Origin: JBDRGC01 sp043818215
GTDB lineage: Bacteria; Chloroflexota; Anaerolineae; Anaerolineales; UBA11858
DNA: 20,605 nt
Assembly (NCBI GenBank): GCA_043818215.1
Contig: JBDRGC010000063.1
Coordinates: forward strand, 1-20,605
Direction: 5' to 3'
A program made the position numbers and the translations under genes. Of the stretch, positions 1 through 9,100 are shown in pieces. Numbering within the stretch: position 1 is the first letter of the stretch; each line of letters starts with the position of its first letter. The notes beneath the pieces were generated by a model that did not search any database, was not told the DNA's origin, and was given only the letters and a program-made list of their open reading frames with translations.

Positions 1-1
1 G

Positions 2-166
2 GAAATCTTGCGTTTGGTTTCCCAGGGCTTGACCAACAAAGAAATCGCCGCAAAACTGTATCTCGCTGAGGGGACAGTGAAAAATTACGTCACCAGCATT
101 CTGCAAAAGATCGGCGTCCGCGACCGCACCCAGGCGGCTCTGCGGGCGCGGGAAATGGGGTTATAG
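2..166 (+). CDS. LuxR/NarL-family response regulator, C-terminal DNA-binding domain (5' end outside window)
   Basis: Only the last 54 codons are present, read in frame from base 2 to a TAG at 164-166. They form a complete LuxR/GerE helix-turn-helix. The segment LVSQGLTNKEIAAKLYLAEG carries the scaffold helix and turn. TVKNYVTSILQKIGV is the recognition helix and the following helix, and DRTQAALRAREMGL is the usual family ending. Proteins with this ending are mostly two-component response regulators with an N-terminal receiver domain, but LuxR-type regulators of other architecture end the same way, so the upstream part cannot be inferred. It binds DNA as a transcription regulator in the cytoplasm. 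A perfect hairpin begins 53 bp after the stop and probably ends the transcript. The family assignment is very secure; the target genes are unknown. Confidence 0.93.
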   Translation, partial: EILRLVSQGLTNKEIAAKLYLAEGTVKNYVTSILQKIGVRDRTQAALRAREMGL

Positions 167-219
167 AGTTTCAGGTATGTGGGGCGCAATTTGATATCGT
201 TCAGGCGGTTAGTGAAATA

Positions 220-258
220 GAACGCGGACACTTGCACCTGCGGCAAGTGTCCGCGTTC
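220..258. terminator. Strong hairpin, probable terminator of the LuxR-type gene
   Basis: A perfect 16-bp stem (220-235 with 243-258) closes a 7-base loop. The right arm is followed by CCATTTTGTGTTTT, a broken T-rich stretch, so it fits an intrinsic terminator only loosely. The stem core GCGGACACNTGC also occurs in the palindrome at 14060-14116, so this may be one copy of a dispersed palindromic element that serves as a terminator. Confidence 0.6.
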
Positions 259-316
259 CATTTTGTGTTTTCCTGAAGAGTTGTTCGATTTGCAAAAATG
301 GGACTTTGTGCCGGTG

Positions 317-346
317 TTGAATATAACCACATTTTGCCAGTATAAT
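317..346 (+). promoter_or_regulatory. Probable sigma70-type promoter for the pseudo-PP2C gene
   Basis: TTGAAT (317-322) and a consensus TATAAT (341-346) are separated by 18 bp, a good vegetative-type promoter. It would give a 5' leader of roughly 135 bases before the ATG at 491. That leader contains an 8-bp stem, CCCTTTGG (401-408) with CCAAAGGG (419-426), and a C-rich short-word array. No other gene lies between, so 491-2674 is the likely target. Confidence 0.6.
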
Positions 347-432
347 GGTGCTAACCACAAAGCACCAAAGCACGGATTAGCAGAATTTTCGGACACCTGT
401 CCCTTTGGGATACCTATACCAAAGGGATACCT

Positions 433-489
433 GCCCCTAAACCTCTAAACCCCTAATCCCTAACTCCCTAACCCCTAACCCCCCACCCC
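433..489. repeat. Low-complexity CCCTAA-like short-word array
   Basis: About eight imperfect copies of a 7-8 bp word of the form CCCTAAC, CCCTAAT or CTCTAAA abut the start codon of the next gene and occupy the place where a ribosome binding site would be. It is the first of about ten such arrays in the window. The words look telomere-like, but variable unit length and internal location argue against any telomeric role. Confidence 0.85.
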
Positions 490-490
490 A

Positions 491-2674
491 ATGCCTCCTC
501 CCCTCGACTTGATCGTACTCCCCCTCGCCCGCCGCAGCGGTGAAGACCAACCGGAACTGCCGGGGCTTTACGCGGCCGCACCGCCTCGCCACCCGGCCCG
601 CGGACGCTCACTTGAGCGTTTAGTGATCCACCTCTCACTGGAGGGCAGCGCGCCCCTTTCTCCTAAGGGATACGTCAAATTGATGGATCACCTGGCCCAA
701 ACCTATTTCAAGACCACCGGCTCATCAACAGCGGCCATGCGGACGGTGGCTGAATGGCTCAACGAGTATCTATTGGAGCGCAACCTGCGCGCTGACAGCC
801 GTTCTATGCAATCCATCGGAATGCTCACTCTGATCGTGTTGCGCGGCAGCTATCTGTACCTGGCGCAGAGCGGCCCAACGCACGCCTTTTTACTCACCGT
901 CGACAGCCCCCACCAACACCTGCACGACCCCGGCACAGCCGGCCGCGGGCTGGGCTTGGGGCGGGCAACCGCCATCCGTTACCGGCAGGCGGAGGTAGCT
1001 CCCGGTGATGTGCTGCTGATTTCCGCCGACCCTCCGTCCGGTTGGGCGACCACAACTTTGGGCGATCTGTGCGGCATGAAACTGGGGGATTTACACCGCC
1101 GCCTGATCCACCGGGTTGGGCCAGACTTGCAGGCCGCGCTGGTGCAGATTCAGGCTGGATCGGGGAAAATACGCTTGCTGCGTCCCGAACCGGTGCGGGC
1201 GGAGGCGAATCAGGTACGGGGTGAGGGGGCACCGGAGCGGGAGGATGCTACGCCGCCGCACCCCGCCGAACTTCCTGCCCCGCAGCCGCCCAAACCGGGA
1301 GACCTCATCCGCCCCAGGGTGGCAGCCATCCCTCACGTCGAATCCGCCACAGAAGCCGAACAGCCGCCACGGTCTCCCATCATTATCCCGGCTCTATTGA
1401 AAATCGGGCAGGCGGTCGGGGGTACGTTGCAAAAGACCTTCGAGGCCGCCGGCAGGTTATTCAGGCGTATGCTGCCCGATGAGAGCCTGTTTTCCATTCC
1501 TCCTGCCGCAATGGCGTTCATTGCTGTGGCTGTCCCGTTGATCGTTGTTACGGTGGCAGCGGTGGTATATTTCCGAAGTGGTCGGGGAGAAATGTACGCC
1601 GGGCATTATATTCAGGCGCAGTATGCTGCCGATCAAGCCAGGCAGTTGGAAGGTGCCAATGAATTGCGCTCTGGGTGGAATACTGTGCTCGATCATCTCG
1701 ATCAGGCCGAAGTCTATCAGGTCACTGATGATTCTCGAGCCATGCGCACTTACGCGCTTACTGTTCTCGACAGCCTGGATGGTATCGTGCGGCTGGTGTT
1801 TGAGCCGGCTATTGTGGGCGGTTTGCCCAGTTCTACGCAGGTCACGCGCATTGTTGCCACGGGCAAAAATGAGTTGTACCTGCTCAACGGCACAAACGGG
1901 AATGTACTGCGGGCTATTTTGACCGATCAGGGTTATGAGTTGGATTCTGATTTTATATGCGGGCCAGTGCCAAAACCGTTGATCGTCGGCCCGTTGGTTG
2001 ATATTCTGCCCCTCTCTTTGGGTGACCCGAACAATGCTGTCATCATGGGGATGGATGCCGATGGAAATTTGATGCAGTGCATCTCAGGGGGACAGGCTCC
2101 ATTGGCCTTTCCGCTGCCCCCGCCGGATATGAGTTGGGGGACCCCCACGGCCTTTGCAATGGATGCGACCGATCTCTACGTGTTAGACCCGCAGACCAAT
2201 GCGGTGTGGATTTATTGGGGGGGGGATGAGTATCGGGAGTTCCCAAAATTATTCTTCGATGAGCAGGTACCTCCCATGAAGGATGTGATTGACCTGACGA
2301 TCAATCGGGACGATCTGTTTTTGCTGCATGAAGATGGGCATTTGACCACCTGCGCTTTTAGCTATCATTCTTTCACACGCTGTACAGACCCCGCCGTGTT
2401 CAACGATCTGCGTGATGGACGTGAGAACGGCCCCCATATTGATGGCGCAGTATTCAGCGAAATCCAATTTGCGCCCCCACCCGATCCCTCGCTGTTTCTG
2501 CTGGAGCCAGATATGCGGGCTATTTACCACTTCAGTATGCGGCTGGCTTTCCAGCGTCAATACCGTGCTCAGAATCCTCTGCCGGATGGGCCGGTGACTG
2601 CCTTTGCTGTCGGCCCCAACCATCAGGCTTTCCTCGCGATCGGGAATCAGGTGTACTATGCTTCTCTGCGGTGA
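491..2674 (+). CDS. Membrane-anchored degenerate PP2C-fold protein with C-terminal beta-propeller-like domain
   Basis: 727 residues from ATG 491; no Shine-Dalgarno is visible because a C-rich array abuts the start. Residues about 1-235 resemble the PPM/PP2C phosphatase fold as found in Chloroflexota proteins: MLTLIVLRGSYLYLAQSGPT matches the strand pair that usually carries the GDSR motif, and GDVLLISADPPSG matches the usual LLLCSDGL region. The metal-binding aspartates are not visible (no N-terminal DG motif; QSGPTHAF replaces GDSR), so it is probably a pseudophosphatase. A proline-rich linker (about 240-300) leads to one transmembrane helix at about 339-361. The remaining 360 residues contain repeated short strands such as DLYVLDPQTNAVW and DLFLLHEDGHL, consistent with a propeller on the far side of the membrane. 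Cytoplasmic sensing joined to an external ligand-binding domain is an inference. A promoter lies at 317-346. Confidence 0.8.
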   Translation: MPPPLDLIVLPLARRSGEDQPELPGLYAAAPPRHPARGRSLERLVIHLSLEGSAPLSPKGYVKLMDHLAQTYFKTTGSSTAAMRTVAEWLNEYLLERNLRADSRSMQSIGMLTLIVLRGSYLYLAQSGPTHAFLLTVDSPHQHLHDPGTAGRGLGLGRATAIRYRQAEVAPGDVLLISADPPSGWATTTLGDLCGMKLGDLHRRLIHRVGPDLQAALVQIQAGSGKIRLLRPEPVRAEANQVRGEGAPEREDATPPHPAELPAPQPPKPGDLIRPRVAAIPHVESATEAEQPPRSPIIIPALLKIGQAVGGTLQKTFEAAGRLFRRMLPDESLFSIPPAAMAFIAVAVPLIVVTVAAVVYFRSGRGEMYAGHYIQAQYAADQARQLEGANELRSGWNTVLDHLDQAEVYQVTDDSRAMRTYALTVLDSLDGIVRLVFEPAIVGGLPSSTQVTRIVATGKNELYLLNGTNGNVLRAILTDQGYELDSDFICGPVPKPLIVGPLVDILPLSLGDPNNAVIMGMDADGNLMQCISGGQAPLAFPLPPPDMSWGTPTAFAMDATDLYVLDPQTNAVWIYWGGDEYREFPKLFFDEQVPPMKDVIDLTINRDDLFLLHEDGHLTTCAFSYHSFTRCTDPAVFNDLRDGRENGPHIDGAVFSEIQFAPPPDPSLFLLEPDMRAIYHFSMRLAFQRQYRAQNPLPDGPVTAFAVGPNHQAFLAIGNQVYYASLR

Positions 2675-2819
2675 GGGGATGGAGGGGAGAGGGGAGAGGG
2701 CAGAGGGCAGAGGACGGAGGGCAGAGGACGGAGGGCAGAGGGCAGAGGACAGAGGACGGAGGGCAGAGGGCAGAGGACAGAGGACGGGGGACGGGGGACT
2801 GCTGACCGCCGACCGCCAT
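2675..2819. repeat. Purine-rich short-word array (GAGGACG / GAGGGCA words) directly after the gene
   Basis: From the TGA of the preceding gene onward, 7-bp words such as GAGGGCA, GAGGACG and GAGGACA repeat without interruption to about 2800. They then change to GACCGCC words (2801-2819), the same word that builds the array at 16318-16383. Both strands are open for long stretches only because of the composition; there is no start site or domain, so I call no gene here. Confidence 0.9.
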
Positions 2820-2921
2820 CGAATGAATTCGATGCTGCTATGAGAAACATGCTAAAGCATGTTCAGGGCGTGCCGTAACATGCTTTAGCATGTTTCCGAT
2901 ACCAGGCCCCGAATTCATTCG
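2820..2921. repeat. Nested palindrome (102 bp)
   Basis: Three symmetries share one centre. The outer 12-bp arms CGAATGAATTCG (2820-2831) and CGAATTCATTCG (2910-2921) are exact reverse complements. The inner 20-bp arms (2844-2863 and 2877-2896) are also exact reverse complements around a 13-base loop. Each inner arm is itself nearly palindromic around ACATGCTNNAGCATGT. It could act as a bidirectional terminator or be a small non-autonomous mobile element; no coding sequence is present. Confidence 0.85.
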
Positions 2922-2937
2922 GGGGGCTGATCTGATT

Positions 2938-2990
2938 GCTGACTCGCCGCCTCGCCGACTCGCTGACTCGCCAACTCGCCCCCTGTTCTT
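2938..2990. repeat. Short-word array of GACTCGC words
   Basis: Words of 7-8 bp (GACTCGCC, GACTCGCT, AACTCGCC) are repeated about six times. Their reverse complement, GGCGAGT, is the word of the array at 9230-9306 and of part of the coding array at 10301-10382. The array ends at the point where similarity to a TGS-domain GTPase begins, so it marks the broken 5' edge of that pseudogene. Confidence 0.85.
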
Positions 2991-2997
2991 CAAGCCC

Positions 2998-3387
2998 TGT
3001 CTGGTGCTGACCAATAAATGCGATGATGAGGCGGGAGATGAAATATTCAAGATTTTCCTCGAGTTGCTGGAGGATAAATGCCCAGAGATTCTGCCCATCT
3101 CAGTAAGCACGGGCCGGAACATAGAAGCTATGAAGCAAATCATCTTCGAGCGGCTGGATATCATCCGGGTGTACTCACATTCCCCCGGGCAAGAGGCGAA
3201 TTTCGACCAACCGTTCGTTTTGCCCACAGGCAGCACCGTGGGAGAATTCTCCCGCAAAGTACACAAAGATTTCTAAGACAACCTGAAATCAGCCCGCATC
3301 TGGGGTAGCAGTGCGGTCTTCGGGGGGCAGATAGTCAGCCGCGAGCATGTTTTGCAAGAGGGGGATGTGATTGAGTTGAGTATGTAG
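2998..3387 (+). pseudogene. 3' remnant of a TGS-domain GTPase (DRG/Obg-like), with in-frame stop
   Basis: The reading frame opens with LVLTNKCDDEAGDE, which contains the NKxD guanine-specificity motif (G4) of TRAFAC-class GTPases. LPISVSTGRNIEAMKQIIF follows as the G5/SxxTG segment, then a TGS domain (FVLPTGSTVGEFSRKVHKDF). A TAA at 3274-3276 interrupts the TGS domain. The same frame continues past it with DNLKSARIWGSSAVFGGQIV and EHVLQEGDVIEL up to a TAG at 3385-3387, which is the normal end of this family. The P-loop, switch regions and start codon are absent, and the 5' edge runs into a GACTCGC array. The intact parent would be a roughly 330-380 residue ribosome-associated or regulatory GTPase. 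The fragment is non-functional as it stands. Confidence 0.85.
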
Positions 3388-3444
3388 AAATTGCAAGAGC
3401 AGCGATTCCCGATATGGTTCATACTACTTTGCGAGAAAGCTCTC

Positions 3445-3479
3445 ACCCCAGCCCTCGCCTTATGGTAGAGGGCTGGGGT
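3445..3479. terminator. GC-rich hairpin between the GTPase remnant and the convergent LVIVD gene
   Basis: A perfect 12-bp stem, ACCCCAGCCCTC (3445-3456) with GAGGGCTGGGGT (3468-3479), has an 11-base loop. It lies 58 bp past the end of the plus-strand remnant and 20 bp past the stop of the minus-strand gene, so it can end transcripts from both sides. Neither flank has a long T tract. Confidence 0.55.
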
Positions 3480-3498
3480 TGAAAACTCGATTTCTCCC

Positions 3499-5841
3499 CT
3501 AGTTTTTGAGATCGTCCGTGATGAGCGGCAAAAACAACTCATATAATTTATCAACCAGAATCAGTCGGATGGGGATCGTTTGGGATGTGCCCGTGTCGGG
3601 GCTTGTGATCACCAGTTGGGTGGTGTAGGTTCCGGTGACCATGCCAGAGATTTGGGGGGAGACGGTGATTGCAGCCGGGGTGCTGCCCGTGAGCGGGGCC
3701 GCAGTCAACCATCCCACCGCGGGGCTGATCTCCGCCGTCCAGGAGAGCGCACGCCCCGAACTCTCCACCTGGATCGCCCGCGAGGGGGGCGAGTCTCCGC
3801 CCGCGGCGGCCATCCAGGTTATTGCGGTGGGGGTGGCTTCTACTTCCAGGGGTGCGAACCGCAGGATCACCAGCCCCATGACGCTGTTGGCCGCGTAAAC
3901 GTATTCCCCCTCGACCTGGACGTCATAAGTCTTCCCCGGTAGGCTGTAGGCCGCTACTGAAATCGGCTGCGTGGGCGTGATCAACGACACGGCCCGCACC
4001 CCGCCGCTGGCTAGAAAGGCAAAATCGCCCTGCACGTCTACCGCTATGGCAGCGTCTTCCCAATCATTGCCTACCAGGGTCGGGCTGATCGGATTCGCGA
4101 GTGAAAACGTCCACAAGCCCCAACTCATGCTGGCCAGGTAAGCGGTCTCGTCCTGCACATGTATGCCGCGGGCGCTGATTATTGTGTCGCTATAATAGCC
4201 AGCCTGCGTCGGGTTGGCGGGGTCAGCTACCGAGATCACCTCTATCCCGCCCGGAGTGAAAAATGCTTCAGGGTCATAAGCCAGGTAGGCGTAATCGGCG
4301 TTCGCCCATACGTCGTAGGCGTCGTCTATGGGGGTGTAATTGGCGATTTCCGTTGGGTTGTTTTTATCGCTGACGGAGATGATCCTCAGGCTGGAAGGAT
4401 TCGCGCCGGGGTCTGGGTTGGCGTGATCGCTGATCGCCAGGTAGGCCAAATCTCCGGTGGCGAACACGCCTTGCGCCCCGACCCCGTCCAGGCTGCACGC
4501 GCCCAACAGGGTCGGGTTGCTTTTATCACTCACAGAATAGAGCTTGAATCCGGTCAGCAGGTCGGCCAAATAGGCGTAATCTCCAGCCACGTAGATGTCT
4601 TTGGCGTAATCGTATCCGCCGGAGAGGGGTTCGTTGGCCATTACGACGGGATGTTCCGGGTCGACCACCGAAATTACCGAAAAGCCGTCGTAGCCGCTGA
4701 CGATGTAGGCGTAGCCGTCGGCCACATGAAGCGCCAACCCAATACCAATTCCCCCGCCAGGGTTGGCAGCGCCCATCTCCACGGGGTTATTTTTGTCGCT
4801 CGTCGAGATAATCCTCATGCCGCCCCCGCTATCCGCAATGTATGCATAGTCTCCCGCCACGCGCACATCGTAGGCGCGCCCCATCGTGTTGACAGAACCC
4901 AATTCGGTGATGTTAGCAGGATCGGCCACCGAAAGAATCGCCATCCCGCCGTAATGTGCGCTCACATAGGCCGTATCCCCCACCACACGCACCCCCGAGG
5001 CCCAGGACTGCCCGGCATCCATCACGCCCAGCAAATGAGTGTTGAGCAAGACGGGATTGGCGGGGTCAGCGACTGAGATCACACTCAGATACCCCTCCAT
5101 CATAAAGAAGCCAAAAGTGGAAGCCACGTAAGCCTTGTCTCCGACGACGTGGACACCTTCGGCCATGCCCGTGGTCTGCAAGAAGCCCACTTCGGTGGGG
5201 TTGGCTTTATCCGCCACGGAGATAGTCACCAGCCCCGAATCGTAAGACCCCGAAGCCGCCCCAGCCACGTAAGCGGTATCGCCGGAGACGAAGACATCAC
5301 GGCTGTAGTTGATGTCCACGCTGCCCGTCTCGTTGGGATGGGCAGGATCGGCCACGGAGATGACCCGCAAGGTGCTGTATTTCAGCCAATACACGTAACC
5401 GCCCACGGCATGGATGGACGTCCCGCCGCTGCCGGCGGGCAGGGCGCCTACTTCGGTGGGGTTGGCCGGGTCGGCGATCGAAAAGACGTGCAGGCCGTCT
5501 CCCGCGATGAGATACGCGTAGTCGCCATCCACATCCAACCCGTCAGAGACCGCATTCAGGATGTCTGTGCGCCCGACTTCGACGGGCTGGGCGGGGTTGG
5601 AGATATCGTAGATGAACATGCGTGCGCCGACGCCCAGGTAAGCGTAGTTCCCTTGCACGGCCAGCCGCCTGAGGTCGCCGCCGACTTGCTCGACGATTTC
5701 CAGGGTGTATGCGGGGAGTTGGGCGGGCGATTCTGGGGACGCGCCCGCGGTCGGTGCGCTCCCGCCTCCCAATAGCCGCAGCAAAGTCAATGCAAGCACC
5801 AAACCAAGCGATAATGAGATCAGCAAATACTTGAATTTCAT
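3499..5841 (-). CDS. Exported LVIVD-repeat (beta-propeller-like) protein with C-terminal BACON-like domain
   Basis: 780 residues. ATG at 5841 is preceded by AAAGGA seven bases upstream, a convincing ribosome site. A signal peptide or N-terminal anchor covers about residues 3-24, followed by a low-complexity stretch (GGGSAPTAGASPESPA). Residues about 45-660 consist of roughly 13 repeats of about 45 residues, each with a strand like GDYAYLA and a turn like SVADPANPTEVG, which is the LVIVD repeat (Pfam LVIVD). Such repeats form propeller-like domains of unknown ligand on exported proteins. Residues about 665-765 (TPTAITWMAAAGG through PIRLILV) resemble a BACON/Ig-like domain with the WLTAAPLTGSTPAAITV core. 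The chain ends YELFLPLITDDLKN, a tail similar to that of the beta-helix protein upstream. Surface or extracellular location is inferred. Confidence 0.9.
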   Translation of the reverse strand: MKFKYLLISLSLGLVLALTLLRLLGGGSAPTAGASPESPAQLPAYTLEIVEQVGGDLRRLAVQGNYAYLGVGARMFIYDISNPAQPVEVGRTDILNAVSDGLDVDGDYAYLIAGDGLHVFSIADPANPTEVGALPAGSGGTSIHAVGGYVYWLKYSTLRVISVADPAHPNETGSVDINYSRDVFVSGDTAYVAGAASGSYDSGLVTISVADKANPTEVGFLQTTGMAEGVHVVGDKAYVASTFGFFMMEGYLSVISVADPANPVLLNTHLLGVMDAGQSWASGVRVVGDTAYVSAHYGGMAILSVADPANITELGSVNTMGRAYDVRVAGDYAYIADSGGGMRIISTSDKNNPVEMGAANPGGGIGIGLALHVADGYAYIVSGYDGFSVISVVDPEHPVVMANEPLSGGYDYAKDIYVAGDYAYLADLLTGFKLYSVSDKSNPTLLGACSLDGVGAQGVFATGDLAYLAISDHANPDPGANPSSLRIISVSDKNNPTEIANYTPIDDAYDVWANADYAYLAYDPEAFFTPGGIEVISVADPANPTQAGYYSDTIISARGIHVQDETAYLASMSWGLWTFSLANPISPTLVGNDWEDAAIAVDVQGDFAFLASGGVRAVSLITPTQPISVAAYSLPGKTYDVQVEGEYVYAANSVMGLVILRFAPLEVEATPTAITWMAAAGGDSPPSRAIQVESSGRALSWTAEISPAVGWLTAAPLTGSTPAAITVSPQISGMVTGTYTTQLVITSPDTGTSQTIPIRLILVDKLYELFLPLITDDLKN

Positions 5842-5856
5842 GGTTGTATCCTTTGA

Positions 5857-6086
5857 GGGGATTGGGGGATTGGAGATTGGGGATTGGAGATTGGGAGATT
5901 GGAGATTGAGAGATTGGAGATTGGAGATTGAGAGATTGGAGATTGAGAGATTGGAGATTGAGAGATTGGAGATTGAGAGATTGGAGATTGAGAGATTGGA
6001 GATTGAGAGATTGGTAATCTCTAATCTCTAATCTCTATTCTCCAATCTCTAATCTCTATTCTCCAATCTCTATTCTCCAATCTCCT
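5857..6086. repeat. Fold-back array: GAGATTG-word array followed by its complementary array
   Basis: The left arm (5857-6012) repeats GATTGGA/GATTGAGA words, settling into a 15-bp unit. At about 6013-6015 the sequence turns round and the right arm (6016-6086) repeats the complementary words AATCTCT, ATTCTCC and CAATCTC. Either strand could form one long imperfect hairpin of about 70 bp. It fills the entire 263-bp gap between the two exported-protein genes, and I see no promoter in that gap. Confidence 0.95.
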
Positions 6087-6104
6087 CTTTCCAGCCTGCC
6101 TTCA

Positions 6105-9100
6105 TCATTTCATGATAATCGGCAAGTAGATCAGATACTCATCCGCCATGGTACCCAGCAAGGCAAACTCGCTCAAGTGATCCAAGTACACAGTGAGGGT
6201 GTTAGCCATAGTGTCACGGTTTAGTACGGTAAGCGCCACCCACTTCTCTTGCTCAATGTCCCAGTGGTAGAGAGACATCGTACCCTCATCCATCGCTGAT
6301 GGTGGGAGGGAGTCGTAGTGGATGGTGAGGGTGAGTGGGGGTGTGAAACACGTCAGCGGGTCACCGTGGCAGTCAAAGGCAAACAGATCAAAAGCGACGT
6401 TGCCAAAATTGAGCATACCGGTGTCGTGGTGAGGAGCAGCCAGCGGGACGTGGGTCATTGTGATGGTGCAGGTGACGCACACCCCGACCTCCCATTCGAA
6501 CTCCAAGATGCCATCCGTACTCGTGAAAACACCGGTCGCGTCACACGGGATGACGAAAGTATCGGGGACGAAATACTCGTAGGCGCCCATATCGGCAATG
6601 GCAACACTATCTCCATCACCATCCTGCGGGCGGAGGACGTTGACGCGGTCACCCCGCGGAGCCTGGGCATCGCTGGCCGTGTCAATGGCGGGAGAACCGA
6701 CGCTCAATCGGAAGTTCTCGCAATCCATGCACAACACGTTCACAAACAGAGGGTCTGCGCTGATGTCGTGAGGCCCTGCGACGACACCGCTGTACTTGGT
6801 CTCCCAACCCCAGACATCGTTATAGTCCAGGGCAGTGGGAGCGTTCACACTCAAAACGCCCGCGGCCGCTTCGGCGAGAATGCCAAAGGAGTTGGTGTAG
6901 GTGCCGACGAAGTAGTCATCGGTCGTGTATTCGGTGCGCACGAGGATATTATTGTAGACTACGCCGGTAGCCCCAGCGGTGAAGTAGAGGCCGACAGTCT
7001 TGCCCTCCGCGCCAATCTGGCCTGCGCTGCCGGATAAGCCAGCCACGCCGGGATCGCCGTCGTTACCCGCCGCCCCACCGCTGCCGCCATCCCCTCCGCT
7101 CCCTACAGTGCCAGCATGGCCGCGGTCTAACCGATCTACGGTGTTGTTGACCACGCGTGGGGAGGCAGCGGCGCTGTCGCTGTGGATGCCGACGCCGTCA
7201 GACGCGTTCCCGGAGGTGCCGCCGTCCCCGCCATTGCCGCCGTCGCCCCCATCAGTATTGGTACCAGAGCCGCCACCGCCGCCATCGCCGCCATCGCCGC
7301 CGTCACTACCGAAGCCGCCATCGCCGCCATAGTTGCCGTAGACGAGGTTATTGATCACATCGGAGCCGGTATTTGAAAGGATGCCTACACCCTCGGCGCC
7401 ATCCCCCCCATCGCTGCCCTGACCGCCGCGGCCGCCGCCGCCGCCCTTGCCGCCATCGCCGGGGTCGTGACCGCTGGAGTCTCCGCCGCTGCCTCCATTG
7501 CCGCCTGTGCCACAGTGCGAGCAGGCGAAGCCTCCACCCTGGCCGCCGTGGACGCTGAAGATGGTGTTGCGCAGGAAGTTGGGCGAGGCAGTGGGGCTGC
7601 TCAAGCCAGCACCCAGGCCGCCGATACCGCTGGCACCAGCGTCACCGCCGATGCCGCCATTACCGCCGTCGCCGCCCGATCCACCGGTGCCGCCTGCGCC
7701 GCCTGCGCCGCCGTCACCAGCAGGGCCAGCACTCCCGCCCCCGCCGCCCTCCATCCACCACACCAGATTGTCCACAACCTGGGCCGGGGTCCCCTCAGAG
7801 GCGTAGATACCGGTCGCTTCGCCGCCTGGGCCGCCATTGCCGCCGTTACCTCCCAGGCTGCCATCGGAGGCAATTCCAGGGGCAGGAGGGGTGCAGAAAA
7901 GCACATAGCAGCAGGAATTACCGCCTGCGCCGCCATCACCGCCGTCACCAGCGCCGCCGCCTTCGCCGCCCATCCAGGCGCTCAAGATAGCCACAGTTTC
8001 GTTGCCGCGCAGATCGGGCGCGGTGTTGCCGGTGACGTAGATGCCCGCAGCATCGCCGCTGATCCCGCCGTTGCCGCCGTTGCTGGCGGCGGCAGCATTG
8101 CCAGCATCGCCGCCGAACAAGCCGGGACTGCCGGCTGGGCAATCAGCATTGCCGCCATCGCCGCCATCGCCGCCATCGCCGCCCGCGCCGCCGCGTCCAC
8201 CGGAGGCAGCATGGACTCCAGAGATCAAGTTGTACCAGATTTTGGGCGTTGCGTTGCTCCCAGAAACGCCGCCATCCACGTAGATACCGGCCGCGTCCCC
8301 GCCGTCGCCACCGTCTCTGCCGATTCCGCCGGAGGCACCCTGCCCGCCGTTGTCGTCGGTCGCCCAGCCATTGCCGCCATTGCCGCCGTTCCCGCCATTG
8401 CCGCCAAATCCGCCGCTTCCGCTGCCAATGTCAAAGATATAGTTATAGGCGATGAGCGGCTCGCTATCGCCAGTGATGTAGATGCCGTAGGCTGGCTGTC
8501 CATCGCTGCCATCGCCGCCGTCGCCACCTGCCCCGCCATCTTTACCGGCAGGGCTGATCTCGGTGCCATCAGCGCCATTGGCGCCGTTAGCGCCATAGAC
8601 GCCGGAGTCACCCGACATGCCCGACATGTGGCCGATGACGTTATGGGTCACGGTGGGCGAGGCGTTCTCGATGGAGACGCCCCAGGTAGCGTACGTGATG
8701 GTGGCGTAGTTGATGATGCTTTCACCGCCCGCGCCCACGTCGAGAATGCGGATGCCCCACCAGGGGGGATCGCCCCAGGTCCCGCTCGTGAAGGTAATAG
8801 TTTGGAAGGGATTCGTGAGCTGCGTTGCGGTCATGTAGCCATCCGCCACCAACCGGCCATCTTCGACGATGATCTCGATCAGGTCTGAGACACCGCCGGG
8901 ATAGGGAGTAGTGTCGGTAAGGATGGCCTCGGTGCCAAAAACCACCTCGGTATTGGGCAAGATGGTCAACACGGCTCCGTTTTGGATGACCACGTCGCTG
9001 GTGATGGTATACACGCCCGGCCCCCAGGTTGTATCGCTGTCAATGACGGTGTGAGCCGGTGCCCGAGGCGAGGCTGCCTGGGCCACGGTGGTCGCCATTA

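Noticed and set aside
433..489. Telomere-like repeat
   Set aside because: It is internal to the window, has variable word length, and belongs to the general population of short-word arrays.
4159..5076. Long plus-strand open frames (4159-5076 and 5149-5775)
   Set aside because: They are antisense to the LVIVD-repeat gene and repeat with its period; the minus-strand gene has a signal peptide, ribosome site and recognised repeats.
5857..6086. CRISPR array
   Set aside because: Units of 7-15 bp follow each other with no unique spacers, and there are no cas genes.
7467..8888. A 473-codon open frame on the plus strand
   Set aside because: It lies antisense to the glycine-rich beta-helix gene. GGC/GCC-rich codons of that gene give Ala/Ile/Pro-rich frames on the opposite strand, and there are no motifs or start signals.
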